From a virus, in IMG/VR virus record IMGVR_UViG_3300037189_014399, positions 40,859-104,858 of that record: a stretch of 64,000 nucleotides of DNA. One strand, written 5' to 3'. Positions 18,262 to 26,613 of the stretch are shown piece by piece. Numbering within the stretch: position 1 is the first letter of the stretch; the number at the start of each line of letters is the position of its first letter. The notes below the pieces were generated by a model. The model was given only the letters and a program-made list of their open reading frames with translations, did no database searches and was not told the DNA's origin. Made by a program: the position numbers and the translations under genes.

Positions 18262-19824
18262 TTACGCCGTAGCGTTTCCTGTGAGTTGTCCAAGCTTGAT
18301 AACAATGAATTCGGCTGGGTACTCGAGAGCAACGCCTACTTCAATGTTAACAATGCCATTTTGAATATCAGCTTCTGAGTTATTAGTTCCATCGCAAATA
18401 ACATAGAAAGCTTGCTGAGGTGAAGTTCCACGAAGACCGCCTTGCTGCCAGTATCCGCGTAGGAATGTATTGATGCCGGTACGAATACGTGACCACAAGA
18501 TTGAGTCGTTGTTCTCAAAGAGAGCAAACTGACTGCGGTTATCGAGTTCTGTCTTCAAGTACATCATTGAACGACGAACGTTGATGTAACGGTTTGAAGA
18601 TGTATTGTTAAGTGTACGAGCACCCATAAGTACAATGCCTGCGCCAGGAACCTGACGGATTGCATTGATAGGTTCTGTGCCGGTGTTTAGTGTGTCTAAG
18701 TCTGTATTTGAAAGCTGAGTCTGTGTTGACACTGCTAATGCGACACGGTTTCCAAAACCTGCTGGAGCCTTGAATACACCACGTGATGTATCTGTTGCCA
18801 AGAACTGACCAGCTGCAATAGCACCTGGGGCCTGTAGGCGTGTTGCTCCACGAGCAGCCTTTGTTGTATCTGGGATATTAACCCAAGGATAGTAGATTGC
18901 TGCTACTTCTCCATGGTTGTTTCCAGAGAAAGGTGAGGTTGATTTTAGATCTGAAGCGTACTGTTTAGCATCTGAGACGGTTAATCCAGCAGGAACATCG
19001 CAGATTGCAAATGCATTGTCACGGCTAGCGCAGTAATCAACCATGTCAGCTTGAAGCTGCATAGACAATGTGCGATCGGCTGAGCTTCCTGCAGTGTTGT
19101 AAACATAAGCAGCATTAGGAACGTTAAACACAAGTGGGTTCTTTACTGGATCAAACAATGTATATGCAGATGAGTAATTAGAACGTGTTGGTGTGCTTCC
19201 ATCTAGGCCGCCAGTAAGAGCGTGAGGAACACCATCTGCCGTTGGGCGGTTATCTGGGGCAACAGAGGCTGAATTTTGATCAGTCAATGTAATGTAAGAT
19301 GAAGATGCATTTACATATGAAATTGCATAACGTGGGTCTGTTTTTACCATGCTTAGATCAGCAAACTGTTCTACAAGAACGGTGTTTCCTGAAAGTGACT
19401 GGTATACATAAAGTGCAAAACGATTAGCAGCACCAGAGTCAATAACTTGAACTGCAAAGTTATTACCCCAAGCTCCTGCGTTATTTGCCTTTACTAAAAG
19501 TGTAGCCAGTGCTGATTGTGAACGGTCTGTCAATACAACAGATGCTTGTGCGGCGTTTGAACCGACTACACGCTTGATGTAGGCCTGGTTACCACCGTTA
19601 GCAAAAAAGTTATATACAGCCCAGGTCATTGGATAGGCGTCATTGACATCGCCAAAGGTATCGACGAAGTTTCTCCAAGAACGTACTAGAACAGGTAACG
19701 CTGTTGAACCCATCGCTGCTGGGCCGACAAATGCGCCTACTGCTGATCCGTTGTCAGACAACTGAATCGTCTGAGCAACTGGTACCTCTTGTACATAGAC
19801 ACCAGGTCTACTAAATGTAGCCAT
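18262..19824 (-). CDS. Tail sheath protein
   Basis: 520 residues. The contractile outer cylinder of the tail. The N-terminus RPGVYVQEVP and the block AVGAFVGPAAMGSTALPVLV with SWRNFVDTFGD are classic sheath motifs. The C-terminal domain has RYINVRRSMMYLKTELDNRS, NDSILWSRIRTGINTFLRGY and a late EYPAEFIVIKLGQ strand that interlocks neighbouring subunits. Length is within the usual 400-700 range. Its presence fixes the phage as a myovirus. Confidence 0.97.
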   Translation of the reverse strand: MATFSRPGVYVQEVPVAQTIQLSDNGSAVGAFVGPAAMGSTALPVLVRSWRNFVDTFGDVNDAYPMTWAVYNFFANGGNQAYIKRVVGSNAAQASVVLTDRSQSALATLLVKANNAGAWGNNFAVQVIDSGAANRFALYVYQSLSGNTVLVEQFADLSMVKTDPRYAISYVNASSSYITLTDQNSASVAPDNRPTADGVPHALTGGLDGSTPTRSNYSSAYTLFDPVKNPLVFNVPNAAYVYNTAGSSADRTLSMQLQADMVDYCASRDNAFAICDVPAGLTVSDAKQYASDLKSTSPFSGNNHGEVAAIYYPWVNIPDTTKAARGATRLQAPGAIAAGQFLATDTSRGVFKAPAGFGNRVALAVSTQTQLSNTDLDTLNTGTEPINAIRQVPGAGIVLMGARTLNNTSSNRYINVRRSMMYLKTELDNRSQFALFENNDSILWSRIRTGINTFLRGYWQQGGLRGTSPQQAFYVICDGTNNSEADIQNGIVNIEVGVALEYPAEFIVIKLGQLTGNATA

Positions 19825-19882
19825 TGTGATTTACTCCTTAGTTAAGTTAGTTATTTTCTTAGGGGTCCGTATTGTTTTAAAT

Positions 19883-20482
19883 TTATACACTGAATCTAAT
19901 AGTCTCTTTGTCTGGAAGAGAAGCAGTAATCGATATATTTGGCGGTTGAGTGACTGGGTAGATTTTATCAAGTACATCAGGCAATAGCTCTGAATACACT
20001 CGAATAGTATAGACGTTACTAAACAATCTTTTATCCTGTTCAGTTCTGTCTCTTTTGACGTAGCCTAAGAAGTCCACACGTCGGGCTGTGCCGTCTTGTG
20101 GAATTAGTAGCTGGCCAAATCTAAATGGGATATATCCCGGGGATAGCAGAGTGGCAATGATCTGTCGATCATGCTGTGGATATCTGCAGTATGTTGTTAT
20201 CTGATAGTCAAGGTTTACTGGGATTGGATACCAGGTTTTAGCAACCTCGGTAGCTCCCTCAGGAATATATGAAGTCTCTACATATCCTCTGTGGGCACGA
20301 TCATTGGCTTCAGATACATCTATAAGTTCAATAGTGATGTATGGGTAAGACTGCTGACGAATAGCAAGGTCTGGCTGACCGTAGAAGACAGCCACTGGAC
20401 GATTAGGGTTTGCCTGATCTGAGACAGTGATGCCTTTTAGCAATTCTTTTACAGCAGCATCTTCATTGAGAAGGAATGTCAT
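19883..20482 (-). CDS. Tail terminator / tail-completion-like protein
   Basis: 199 residues. The mix of strands and helices (QQSYPYITIELIDVSEAN, LDYQITTYCRYPQHDRQI, SNVYTIRVYSELL) resembles tail-end proteins that cap the tube and sheath below the neck. It stands immediately upstream of the sheath, the typical place of the terminator. There is no signature I can name with certainty, so this is a structural and positional call. A neck protein is the main alternative. Confidence 0.5.
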   Translation of the reverse strand: MTFLLNEDAAVKELLKGITVSDQANPNRPVAVFYGQPDLAIRQQSYPYITIELIDVSEANDRAHRGYVETSYIPEGATEVAKTWYPIPVNLDYQITTYCRYPQHDRQIIATLLSPGYIPFRFGQLLIPQDGTARRVDFLGYVKRDRTEQDKRLFSNVYTIRVYSELLPDVLDKIYPVTQPPNISITASLPDKETIRFSV

Positions 20483-20793
20483 AGTAGGCCCTCTTCTTCA
20501 AAGGCAAGATCAAACTCAGCAGTTATATCGTCTTCACTTATGTCATTTAAGAATCGACGGATGAATGGATCTGCTGGCTCGCCTTCAGGGCCGAACTCGT
20601 CATCATAGATCTCATCACTGTGATGATAGGGAAAGTTGGCTTCAAAGATATCTTCTTCATGAGAGATCTCAAGCATGCGGCCGTAAGACTTACCTACAGT
20701 CTCGGCTTCGTACTGAATCTTTGCAGTTAGGGTTTGATCTAACCGTTTATCTGCTACTCCAAATGCGTTTAGGACTCTGGCTCTGATGGTCAC
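20479..20793 (-). CDS. Acidic protein upstream of tail terminator
   Basis: 104 residues, strongly acidic in the second half (DEIYDDEFGPEGEPADPF, DISEDDITAEFDLAFEEEG). It begins at GTG 20793, whose bases overlap the stop of the preceding small gene (GTGA), and ends four bases into the terminator gene. Coupling on both sides supports expression with the tail operon. I do not recognise a family; an assembly or connector role is only positional. Confidence 0.6.
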   Translation of the reverse strand: MTIRARVLNAFGVADKRLDQTLTAKIQYEAETVGKSYGRMLEISHEEDIFEANFPYHHSDEIYDDEFGPEGEPADPFIRRFLNDISEDDITAEFDLAFEEEGLL

Positions 20794-20948
20794 TTAGTCC
20801 GCCTTGAAGCTAGGTACCCTGCAATTAAACCAACGGCAATTTTTGTATTTGCCTTCTTAGGGTCTGCAGATCCCGTAACTCCACGGATAAACTCTCGGCG
20901 GTCAGCCTCGGACTCCTCACGTAGGAGGCGTCGAACTAGCATAATCAT
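20790..20948 (-). CDS. Small basic protein, first of the tail operon
   Basis: 52 residues starting MIMLVRRLLREESEADRREF, with a short C-terminal hydrophobic segment (KIAVGLIAGYLASRRTK) that could touch a membrane. The ATG at 20948 has GGAGG six bases upstream, and the stop overlaps the GTG of the next gene by 4 bases, which makes it very likely real. It opens the tail operon after the terminator at 21.03 kb. No family recognised. Confidence 0.65.
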   Translation of the reverse strand: MIMLVRRLLREESEADRREFIRGVTGSADPKKANTKIAVGLIAGYLASRRTK

Positions 20949-21025
20949 CAAAATCCTCCAGTAGAAGGCGCAGGGTCTTGCAGCAAAATCCCAAGGGTTT
21001 GGGCGTCAAGACAAGGATAAAGCAA

Positions 21026-21045
21026 AGGCCCCCAGTTGGGGGCCT
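21026..21045 (-). terminator. Intrinsic terminator after the small metal-binding gene cluster
   Basis: Perfect 8-bp stem AGGCCCCC/GGGGGCCT with a 4-base loop. On the minus strand a T-rich tail (TTTGCTTTA) follows. It ends the transcript of the lysine-rich genes at 21.05-21.7 kb and separates it from the tail operon. Confidence 0.8.
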
Positions 21046-21050
21046 AAGCA

Positions 21051-21194
21051 TTACTTCTTCTTGACAGCCTTTTTCTTAGTTGTCTTCTTGACCTTCTTAG
21101 CTAGCTTGGCATCATTCTTTTCATCCTGAGCCTCAAACTTTTTCTTCTGAGCTGGGGTCATGCCCTTTTCAAACTTGCTATCTTTGTGTGCCAT
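21051..21194 (-). CDS. Small lysine-rich protein
   Basis: 47 residues; starts MAHKDSKFEKGMTPAQKKKF and ends in a lysine cluster (KKVKKTTKKKAVKKK). The ATG shares a base with the stop of the upstream gene (TAATG). The net charge is strongly positive, suggesting nucleic-acid or capsid-interior binding, which is inference. It is last of four tiny overlapping genes and is followed by a terminator. Confidence 0.65.
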   Translation of the reverse strand: MAHKDSKFEKGMTPAQKKKFEAQDEKNDAKLAKKVKKTTKKKAVKKK

Positions 21195-21334
21195 TACATT
21201 CCCTTCTTACGGTTCATTGACTTCTTCTTGGCTGGGGCAGGGGCTGACTTCTTAGCAAACTTCTTATTTGCTGCAGACAGGGTCTTCTCCCCATGCTTAG
21301 CTTTTGGCTTCATGCAGCCACAGGTAGCGCACAT
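21194..21334 (-). CDS. Small Cys-cluster protein
   Basis: 46 residues. It opens with MCATCGCM, a C-x2-C-x-C cluster able to bind metal, then a lysine-rich tail ending MNRKKGM. Start and stop overlap neighbours by one base each. It shares its layout, a short Cys cluster plus a Lys/Ala tail, with the next gene, suggesting a related origin. Function unknown. Confidence 0.65.
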   Translation of the reverse strand: MCATCGCMKPKAKHGEKTLSAANKKFAKKSAPAPAKKKSMNRKKGM

Positions 21335-21510
21335 TACTTCTTCTTCTTTCTTAGAGCAGCAAAGTCAGATCCCTCTAACTCACCGTTGTTATTTGCATCA
21401 AGCTTCTTTTGCTTAGCTGTAAGGGGTTTCTTAGCAGCTTTCTTTTTACCCTTTTTGCAGGCACCTTTGCAGCCAGGCTTTGAGCAGCCACATCCACATG
21501 ATTTACACAT
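21334..21510 (-). CDS. Mini metal-binding protein: Cys cluster plus EF-hand-like loop
   Basis: 58 residues. The N-terminus MCKSCGCGCSKPGCKGAC has seven cysteines. Later, DANNNGELEGSD (about 38-49) matches a canonical EF-hand loop: D1, N3, N5, G6, L8 and acidic position 12. An LTAKQKKL helix precedes it and FAALRKKKK follows. It may bind both zinc or another thiophilic metal and calcium. EF-hand-like mini-proteins occur in other phages, but fusion to a Cys cluster is unusual. It lies inside the tiny-gene cluster with TAATG overlaps. Confidence 0.68.
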   Translation of the reverse strand: MCKSCGCGCSKPGCKGACKKGKKKAAKKPLTAKQKKLDANNNGELEGSDFAALRKKKK

Positions 21511-21716
21511 TATTTTTTACCTTTCTTATGGGGGTTCTTCTTATGCCATTCTTTAGTAGCTTTGACGCCTTGCTTTACTGTCTTAGCTCCGGCCTTCTCA
21601 GTAAGATTAATCTTATCCCACTTTGGGTCGTTCTTACCGGCGTGATCAACTATCACATCGCCTTTTTTATTCTTCTTGACCTCGTGGACCTTGCCACTAA
21701 CTTTTATTTTTGCCAT
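21510..21716 (-). CDS. Small basic protein of the same cluster
   Basis: 68 residues. The N-terminal half is beta-like (AKIKVSGKVHEVKKNKKGDV), then DHAGKNDPKWDKINLTEK, and the end is rich in Lys/His (EWHKKNPHKKGKK). It starts on the stop of the collagen-like fibre gene (TAATG). Such small basic proteins may be packaged with DNA or be fibre chaperones; neither is shown. Confidence 0.65.
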   Translation of the reverse strand: MAKIKVSGKVHEVKKNKKGDVIVDHAGKNDPKWDKINLTEKAGAKTVKQGVKATKEWHKKNPHKKGKK

Positions 21717-23044
21717 TATTGAGCCAAGTAACTTCCCGATAAGTTAAAGGTTGTAGAGGTAGCAAAGTTACCAAGAAGGTTTTTAGTCAATGGGTCAAGT
21801 ACTAGCTTGTTTCCAGGACCACCTGCGCTCTGCCCGTAGAGGGTAATAGTTGTAGAGCCAGCGGTTGTTGTGCCCACAATTGGGTAGATGGTTCCACCGA
21901 TATTGAGAGTGCCTGAGAGGCTTGATGGGCCATAAGCTGCAACTGGCAGTGTGAGGGTATAGGCACCTGTTCCAAAGTTAGAGACGTTGGTGCAAGCAAC
22001 TGCAATCTGGAATTGGATAATCTTGCCAGTTCTTGCGTAGTAGCTAGTAGTAGGTGTGCCACTAAAAATAAGACCAGTACCCGCCCATGTAGACGTGTAA
22101 GAGGTATTAGCTGGTGAGACGTAAGCTGTGGTCTGGCTAGTAGAGTCGTTATAGTTAACTGTAGTAACAGCTAGAGTAGGCAACTGAGCCTGAGCAATTC
22201 CGTCAATATTAAAAACACCGTTGTTAATGGTAATGCCGGCATTACTACCTAATGATTGATCTGTAATATATATGGTTCCGGGCCCGACGTGTATAGACTT
22301 CCAACGAAGAGCATCTGAACCTAAGTTGTAGGTATTATCTAGGGCAGGAATTACATCCGTAGAAATATTATTAAGGCTGGCTGCTTGAGCAAAGACAATG
22401 TTGTCCGTGCCAATCTTAATGCCGTAATCAACCATAGTTCCTGTCAAACTCTCAAAGAACGTTTTGTTTCCATTAAGAGTTCCATAAAGAACAAGTACTT
22501 GATCGCCTTGAGATACTTGACCTTGAACACTATTATCATAATCAGTAGCACGGGTAAGAATAGGTGTTAGACCAGCAACCATACGGGTTGCCACATAGAT
22601 ACCATTTTGTTTAGCATCTACTTGGTCTTTAATAAGAACACGGTCATTTGGAGCAATAGTGCGACTATCAAGTCCAATAACCCCCGGTGTAGTCGATGTA
22701 AAGTTTGCACCAACACCGGTTCCACCATCAGCGCCTGCGCTACCTGCGTGGTAAGTCCAAACACCGCTAAGAGGTGCAGTAGTGGCAGCAACAACCGCAG
22801 CGTGAATATTGGTTGTGCCTGCAGGACCTGTAGGTCCTGTTGCTCCTACTGCTCCCGTGGATCCAGTGGCACCAGCTGGTCCAGTTGGGCCCACAGCTCC
22901 TGTGGATCCAGTTGGGCCAGTTGCTCCCGTTGCTCCTGCACTTCCTGCAGCACCTGTAGGTCCAGTCGTTCCCGTGTCACCCTTTGCTCCAACCGGTCCT
23001 TGTGGACCAACTCCTCCGCTATTTGAATAATGAATGTTTGCCAT
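21716..23044 (-). CDS. Collagen-like tail fibre protein
   Basis: 442 residues. Residues ~11-77 are Gly-X-Y triplets, mainly GPT, GAT and GPA, predicted to form a collagen triple helix. Residues ~78-220 form a beta domain with [17 protein letters not shown] and [11 protein letters not shown], also present in the large collagen-like protein at 42.6 kb. [21 protein letters not shown] segment follows, as in fibre shafts before trimerisation domains. The C-terminal ~130 residues are beta-rich and may be the receptor-binding tip. Prolines in the triplets are candidate substrates of the hydroxylase encoded 4 kb upstream. Confidence 0.82.
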   Translation of the reverse strand: MANIHYSNSGGVGPQGPVGAKGDTGTTGPTGAAGSAGATGATGPTGSTGAVGPTGPAGATGSTGAVGATGPTGPAGTTNIHAAVVAATTAPLSGVWTYHAGSAGADGGTGVGANFTSTTPGVIGLDSRTIAPNDRVLIKDQVDAKQNGIYVATRMVAGLTPILTRATDYDNSVQGQVSQGDQVLVLYGTLNGNKTFFESLTGTMVDYGIKIGTDNIVFAQAASLNNISTDVIPALDNTYNLGSDALRWKSIHVGPGTIYITDQSLGSNAGITINNGVFNIDGIAQAQLPTLAVTTVNYNDSTSQTTAYVSPANTSYTSTWAGTGLIFSGTPTTSYYARTGKIIQFQIAVACTNVSNFGTGAYTLTLPVAAYGPSSLSGTLNIGGTIYPIVGTTTAGSTTITLYGQSAGGPGNKLVLDPLTKNLLGNFATSTTFNLSGSYLAQ

Positions 23045-23322
23045 TATCGATTAACCTTTAGAACTGCTACGTAACCTGCTCCACTTGAAGATAACGCATA
23101 AACTTCATCTGTTGTGTAAAGGTTATCAATTGTAAGCGCTCCACCGGCAACGATTGAGCAACCGTAGGATGTAGAAGTTAATCCAGCCCCACCAACATAT
23201 ACTGTTGTTGACCCAAGATTTTGTATTTGAATGGTGCAGCTTAATCCAGATTCAGCTCCAGCTTCTGTAACCATTACAGGGGTAGTGTCATTTACTGCTA
23301 TACGTGCATGTGATAGTGGCAT
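23044..23322 (-). CDS. Small beta-sandwich virion protein
   Basis: 92 residues, almost entirely predicted beta strand ([38 protein letters not shown]). It resembles small surface beta-sandwich proteins of phage capsids and fibres, with an 'N-x-x-T-V-Y-V' edge. It starts six bases or so after the neck-like gene and overlaps the collagen gene start by one base. Decoration or fibre-adaptor role is inferred. Confidence 0.6.
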   Translation of the reverse strand: MPLSHARIAVNDTTPVMVTEAGAESGLSCTIQIQNLGSTTVYVGGAGLTSTSYGCSIVAGGALTIDNLYTTDEVYALSSSGAGYVAVLKVNR

Positions 23323-23331
23323 TTCATTCCT

Positions 23332-23895
23332 TTAGTTAGCTGCGTTATAACTTGCATACTGTAAAAATTGTGGATCATTATCCATTTCTTCAGGGTTAAC
23401 CTGTAGACAATCAATGGTACATATTGTGTACTTACCCTTAATTATACCCTTTTGAGTTATCTGATCGGGTGTAAATACTTCATTTCTAAATACAACACGA
23501 TCACGTAGGAAGTGGTCTGGGTTAGCCATGAGCTGATCAAGACGATCAATGGACGGGAATACTGATCCGGATACCTGGCTGTTCTCTTCTAAGATATCCA
23601 TGTTAAGAGTGATGCGAAGAACGTCAGTGTTATAGAAACCACGGTCAGTCTGCATTGTCACACCCTGGAACAAGGCGGCACGAATTACCGGAATCTTATG
23701 TGGCCCATTAAAGTAGCGACCCCCATGAGCAGATCCAACGTCATAGACTGGATCAACTACGGTTCTCTCCGGGTCGTAGAACCACCAGTCAATGTACTGA
23801 CCTACGGTGTAGACCAGCTCGCTATTGGTGCCCGCAATAATAGACTCACGCTCTGAATCTATATTGAAACGACCTTCTACTCTTTGTCCACGCAT
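23332..23895 (-). CDS. Neck / head-completion-like structural protein
   Basis: 187 residues. Notable stretches: YTVGQYIDWWFYDPERTVVD, PHKIPVIRAALFQGV and VLRITLNMDILEENS, then DHFLRDRVVFRNEVF. The beta-rich layout and the sentence-like 'DRVVFRNEVFTPDQI' segment remind me of neck or head-closure proteins of T4-like cyanophages, but I cannot assign it firmly. It stands between the sugar epimerase gene and a fibre-type protein. Virion location is the safest inference. Confidence 0.5.
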   Translation of the reverse strand: MRGQRVEGRFNIDSERESIIAGTNSELVYTVGQYIDWWFYDPERTVVDPVYDVGSAHGGRYFNGPHKIPVIRAALFQGVTMQTDRGFYNTDVLRITLNMDILEENSQVSGSVFPSIDRLDQLMANPDHFLRDRVVFRNEVFTPDQITQKGIIKGKYTICTIDCLQVNPEEMDNDPQFLQYASYNAAN

Positions 23896-23909
23896 ATGAG
23901 CATTGTTCC

Positions 23910-24752
23910 TTATCTACCCTGACCTGTCAGGCCATGCAAGATCTCTGATCTAACTATGTCTTTGATTCCCAAAGCATTTTGATATGGGAACCTATTTCTA
24001 GCTATCTTCTTTGGTGTCTCTATTAGGGCGTCTGAGTACTCGGCTAGTACCTCTACTCCGTACTCCTTGTACAGGGTTAAGATCGTATCTAGATCAGTAT
24101 CAATACCAGAGCATACGTCGTAAGTAAGATTTGCTAGTCCATCTAGGACTATGGATAAAGCAAGCACATTTATGTTAGCCACATCCATAACGTGAGAGTA
24201 ATCTCTAGGGAATGTCTTTCTGTTCACTATAAAGGGTTTGCTGTCCCTTACACAGGATCTAATAACGTCAAATACATTCCCAACCTGGTATTGACTTGGA
24301 GGCTCTATTAAACCACCTACGTTAAAGTATCTAAGGATTATGTGATTAACTTTAGATTCTTTTAAGAGCTGTTCAAAAATAGACTTTGATCTTGAATAGG
24401 GATTTTCCCCATAGTAAACCGCAGCACTTGAAGCAAACACCATGGGGATATTCAACTGCTCACAGACCCTTAATAGGTTTAGACTAGACACTAGATTATT
24501 AAAATAATACTCAGTAGGATTATTCTTTGAGTCAGGTATGCTTTTAAGTGCAGCCAAATGCAACACCGCCTTGATGTTATTAGTCACTATAAGATTATAG
24601 AGATCTTTATAATCTATTAAGTCTGTAGGGTTATTAGAATGGATGTCTATAGGTAATGAGTTAGAAAGAAGACTTAAGGTAGCTCTTCCTATATACCCGT
24701 CTCCCCCAGTTATAAGAACCCTACTGTTGTTGCTTAAGGACTTCTGCTCCAT
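23910..24752 (-). CDS. NAD-dependent UDP-sugar epimerase (GalE-like, SDR family)
   Basis: 280 residues. Rossmann fold with GGDGYIG at 16-22, LHLAALKS (about 64-71), catalytic Ser in FASSAAVYYG (107-115) and the Y119-SRS-K123 dyad. RYFNVGG (141-147) and the FPRDYSHVMDVA substrate-loop region are typical of UDP-glucose/UDP-GlcNAc 4-epimerases. It is shorter than cellular GalE (~338). It should supply UDP-galactose, UDP-GalNAc or UDP-GlcNAc to the glycosyltransferase whose gene overlaps it by 32 bases. The exact sugar cannot be read from the sequence. Confidence 0.88.
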   Translation of the reverse strand: MEQKSLSNNSRVLITGGDGYIGRATLSLLSNSLPIDIHSNNPTDLIDYKDLYNLIVTNNIKAVLHLAALKSIPDSKNNPTEYYFNNLVSSLNLLRVCEQLNIPMVFASSAAVYYGENPYSRSKSIFEQLLKESKVNHIILRYFNVGGLIEPPSQYQVGNVFDVIRSCVRDSKPFIVNRKTFPRDYSHVMDVANINVLALSIVLDGLANLTYDVCSGIDTDLDTILTLYKEYGVEVLAEYSDALIETPKKIARNRFPYQNALGIKDIVRSEILHGLTGQGR

Positions 24753-25638
24753 TAGACAGAATCCTTCCGTTTACAAAATCCAACCCACAGTAATCACCAT
24801 AGTCTTTTAGACTTCGTTGTGTGCCAAGGCGATATTCCCCAGTCAGGGCTTCTGTTAAAACAAGTTTTATCTCATCTATAGACACTTGGTTTAGAGACGC
24901 ACACAACTCTGGAAAATCTGGACACACCTGCCTACGTTTATTGTCCTTATCAGCTTCCCAATAAAGGTGGTACATAAACTGTCTGGTTGGAACCATTAAG
25001 GTATACCCCATAGTAAACGCACGAGCAGCCATAAAGATTTCTTCACCGTCAGCAAAGATAAGTTCATTAGGTTTCATAAACTCACCCTCTACAAATATGG
25101 ATCCACCAGAGACGCTAAGTGAGGTGTGTAAAAATTCCTTTGGGGCATAAGATCCTTGCATAGGTGTTCTGAACAACTTAAATCGTTCTGGATCTTTCCA
25201 GTAGAACTGAGTAACTACATCCTCAACTTGCCTTACTACCTCATTACCACCCTCATACCAGTATAGCTTTGGGTAGTTTGTTATAAGCGGTTTTTCTACA
25301 CCCTCTGACTTATAAAAGTCCATAAGGTTTATTAAATAACTGTCCCAGTTCCTATCAAACCTACTATGAGAATCTACCTGTAAATAGTAATCCTCACCAG
25401 AATAAAATTGATGGGCTATAGCTCTTCCTTTACCCATACCTAAATTATCTGGAGCCTTACTGTAAAATACTTTTACATTTGGTAGGTTAGGAACCTCTAT
25501 TGTGTTTTCTTCAAAGAAGATTGAGTGAACACCAAAGTTAATCGTGTTAATTCCAGAAGCTTTTTCTATAGCATCAAAAATTGTCTTACTTAATTCTTGA
25601 TCATGATAAGAAGTAATCTGTATGAAAATACTTTTCAT
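24721..25638 (-). CDS. GlcNAc-transferase, PF11397/GT60-like
   Basis: 305 residues. The start IFIQITSYHDQELSKTI, the block YSGEDYYLQVDSHSRFDRNW with the D89-S-H91 nucleotide-sugar motif, FADGEEIFMAARAFTMGY (about 195-212) and FMYHLYWEADKD match the Glycos_transf_GlcNAc family. The characterised member, Dictyostelium Gnt1, adds GlcNAc to 4-hydroxyproline on Skp1. Here the gene lies in one overlapping run with a hydroxylase and an epimerase, next to proline/threonine-rich fibres. I infer that it glycosylates hydroxyproline or Thr/Ser of those fibres; lipid or polysaccharide acceptors cannot be excluded. Confidence 0.85.
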   Translation of the reverse strand: MKSIFIQITSYHDQELSKTIFDAIEKASGINTINFGVHSIFFEENTIEVPNLPNVKVFYSKAPDNLGMGKGRAIAHQFYSGEDYYLQVDSHSRFDRNWDSYLINLMDFYKSEGVEKPLITNYPKLYWYEGGNEVVRQVEDVVTQFYWKDPERFKLFRTPMQGSYAPKEFLHTSLSVSGGSIFVEGEFMKPNELIFADGEEIFMAARAFTMGYTLMVPTRQFMYHLYWEADKDNKRRQVCPDFPELCASLNQVSIDEIKLVLTEALTGEYRLGTQRSLKDYGDYCGLDFVNGRILSNGAEVLKQQQ

Positions 25639-26609
25639 TAGTCACTCCATACTGCGTGTGAGCAAGTAGTGCATAGTGTTTTAAATGAATGTTCTATCAT
25701 CTCTATGCGCCGATTGCTTTCCCAAATCTCCTTTATAGAAGAGTCGTTTACGTTTCCAAAAACAGTTTCAAAGTCATAGTCATTACAGCAGATAAACACA
25801 TCACCATTAGCGTTTACATGTAACCAGGTTTTGGTTCTATCTCCCATGTTAGTACAGCCAACAACCTTTGTTCCTTTTTTATTGTACCTTTCAATTGCTG
25901 GCATATTTGTCATTACTTTTGCTTTGTCTAGGTACCCGGCACGATCAACTAACCCAATATTTGAAAACACATTAATGGTAGGAAAGATTCTTTTAAAATC
26001 TCTAAGGGCATTTGAAAGATCTCCAGTCTCAGGAGATAGATCTAAGACAGGCATATTTTCTAGGGGTTGCATCCATCCCCCATTTACAGGTAAAGACCTT
26101 TCATCAATTCCGTTTACTTGAATTGATAGCATATGGGCAGGAAGTTGAGACACCGCATAATTTAAATTATCCGTTACCCGGTTATGAATCTTTGGGTTCT
26201 TTCCAGTCATCCTTGACCATACCTCTGGATCTGCAGAGGGAATATTAAAGTTAATTAGATCGACAACATCCTGATACTCTTTTATAAGATCAGTCTTCTC
26301 CGGTGTTAGGGGAATGCCATTTGTTAAAACCATAGTTCTAAGAGATAGTTCACGAAGTAGGTCCAGCATCCCATGAAAGTCTTTGTATAAAAGAACTTCG
26401 TTATAGTGCGCTGTATATACAAACGTAAACTGAGGGGAAACAAAATCTCCCATTCCCTCTTTAAGCTGGGTAAGGATACTTCTTACTGTCTCTAGTGGCA
26501 TGTTCTTTCTTCCAACCTCAGGGTTGGGAGAGTATGCCACAGGACAAAACCAACAACCTGAATTACACAGGCCATTTGGATCTAGTTGAAGTAACTGAAT
26601 CTGTGACAT
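25638..26609 (-). CDS. Radical SAM / SPASM enzyme
   Basis: 323 residues from ATG 26609; an upstream GTG would add 7. The cluster motif is C15-x3-C19-x2-C22 (GLCNSGCWFCPVAYSP), binding the [4Fe-4S] cluster that cleaves S-adenosylmethionine. The C-terminal part has further cysteines in a SPASM-like order: VVGCTNMGD, NGDVFICCNDYDF, then FKTLCTTCSH, with the family's GNVNDSSIKEIWES segment. SPASM enzymes modify peptides or sugars. It lies between the hydroxylase and the glycosyltransferase genes, with 4-base spacing and a TAATG overlap, so it is probably part of the same modification pathway. Substrate unknown. Confidence 0.85.
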   Translation of the reverse strand: MSQIQLLQLDPNGLCNSGCWFCPVAYSPNPEVGRKNMPLETVRSILTQLKEGMGDFVSPQFTFVYTAHYNEVLLYKDFHGMLDLLRELSLRTMVLTNGIPLTPEKTDLIKEYQDVVDLINFNIPSADPEVWSRMTGKNPKIHNRVTDNLNYAVSQLPAHMLSIQVNGIDERSLPVNGGWMQPLENMPVLDLSPETGDLSNALRDFKRIFPTINVFSNIGLVDRAGYLDKAKVMTNMPAIERYNKKGTKVVGCTNMGDRTKTWLHVNANGDVFICCNDYDFETVFGNVNDSSIKEIWESNRRIEMIEHSFKTLCTTCSHAVWSD

Positions 26610-26613
26610 TAAG

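Noticed and set aside
22607-23030. Long Cys/Ser- or Pro-rich frames opposite the collagen-like genes
   Set aside because: They mirror the GXY codon repeats of the minus-strand fibre gene and have no ribosome-binding site; the same holds opposite 42.6-45.4 kb.
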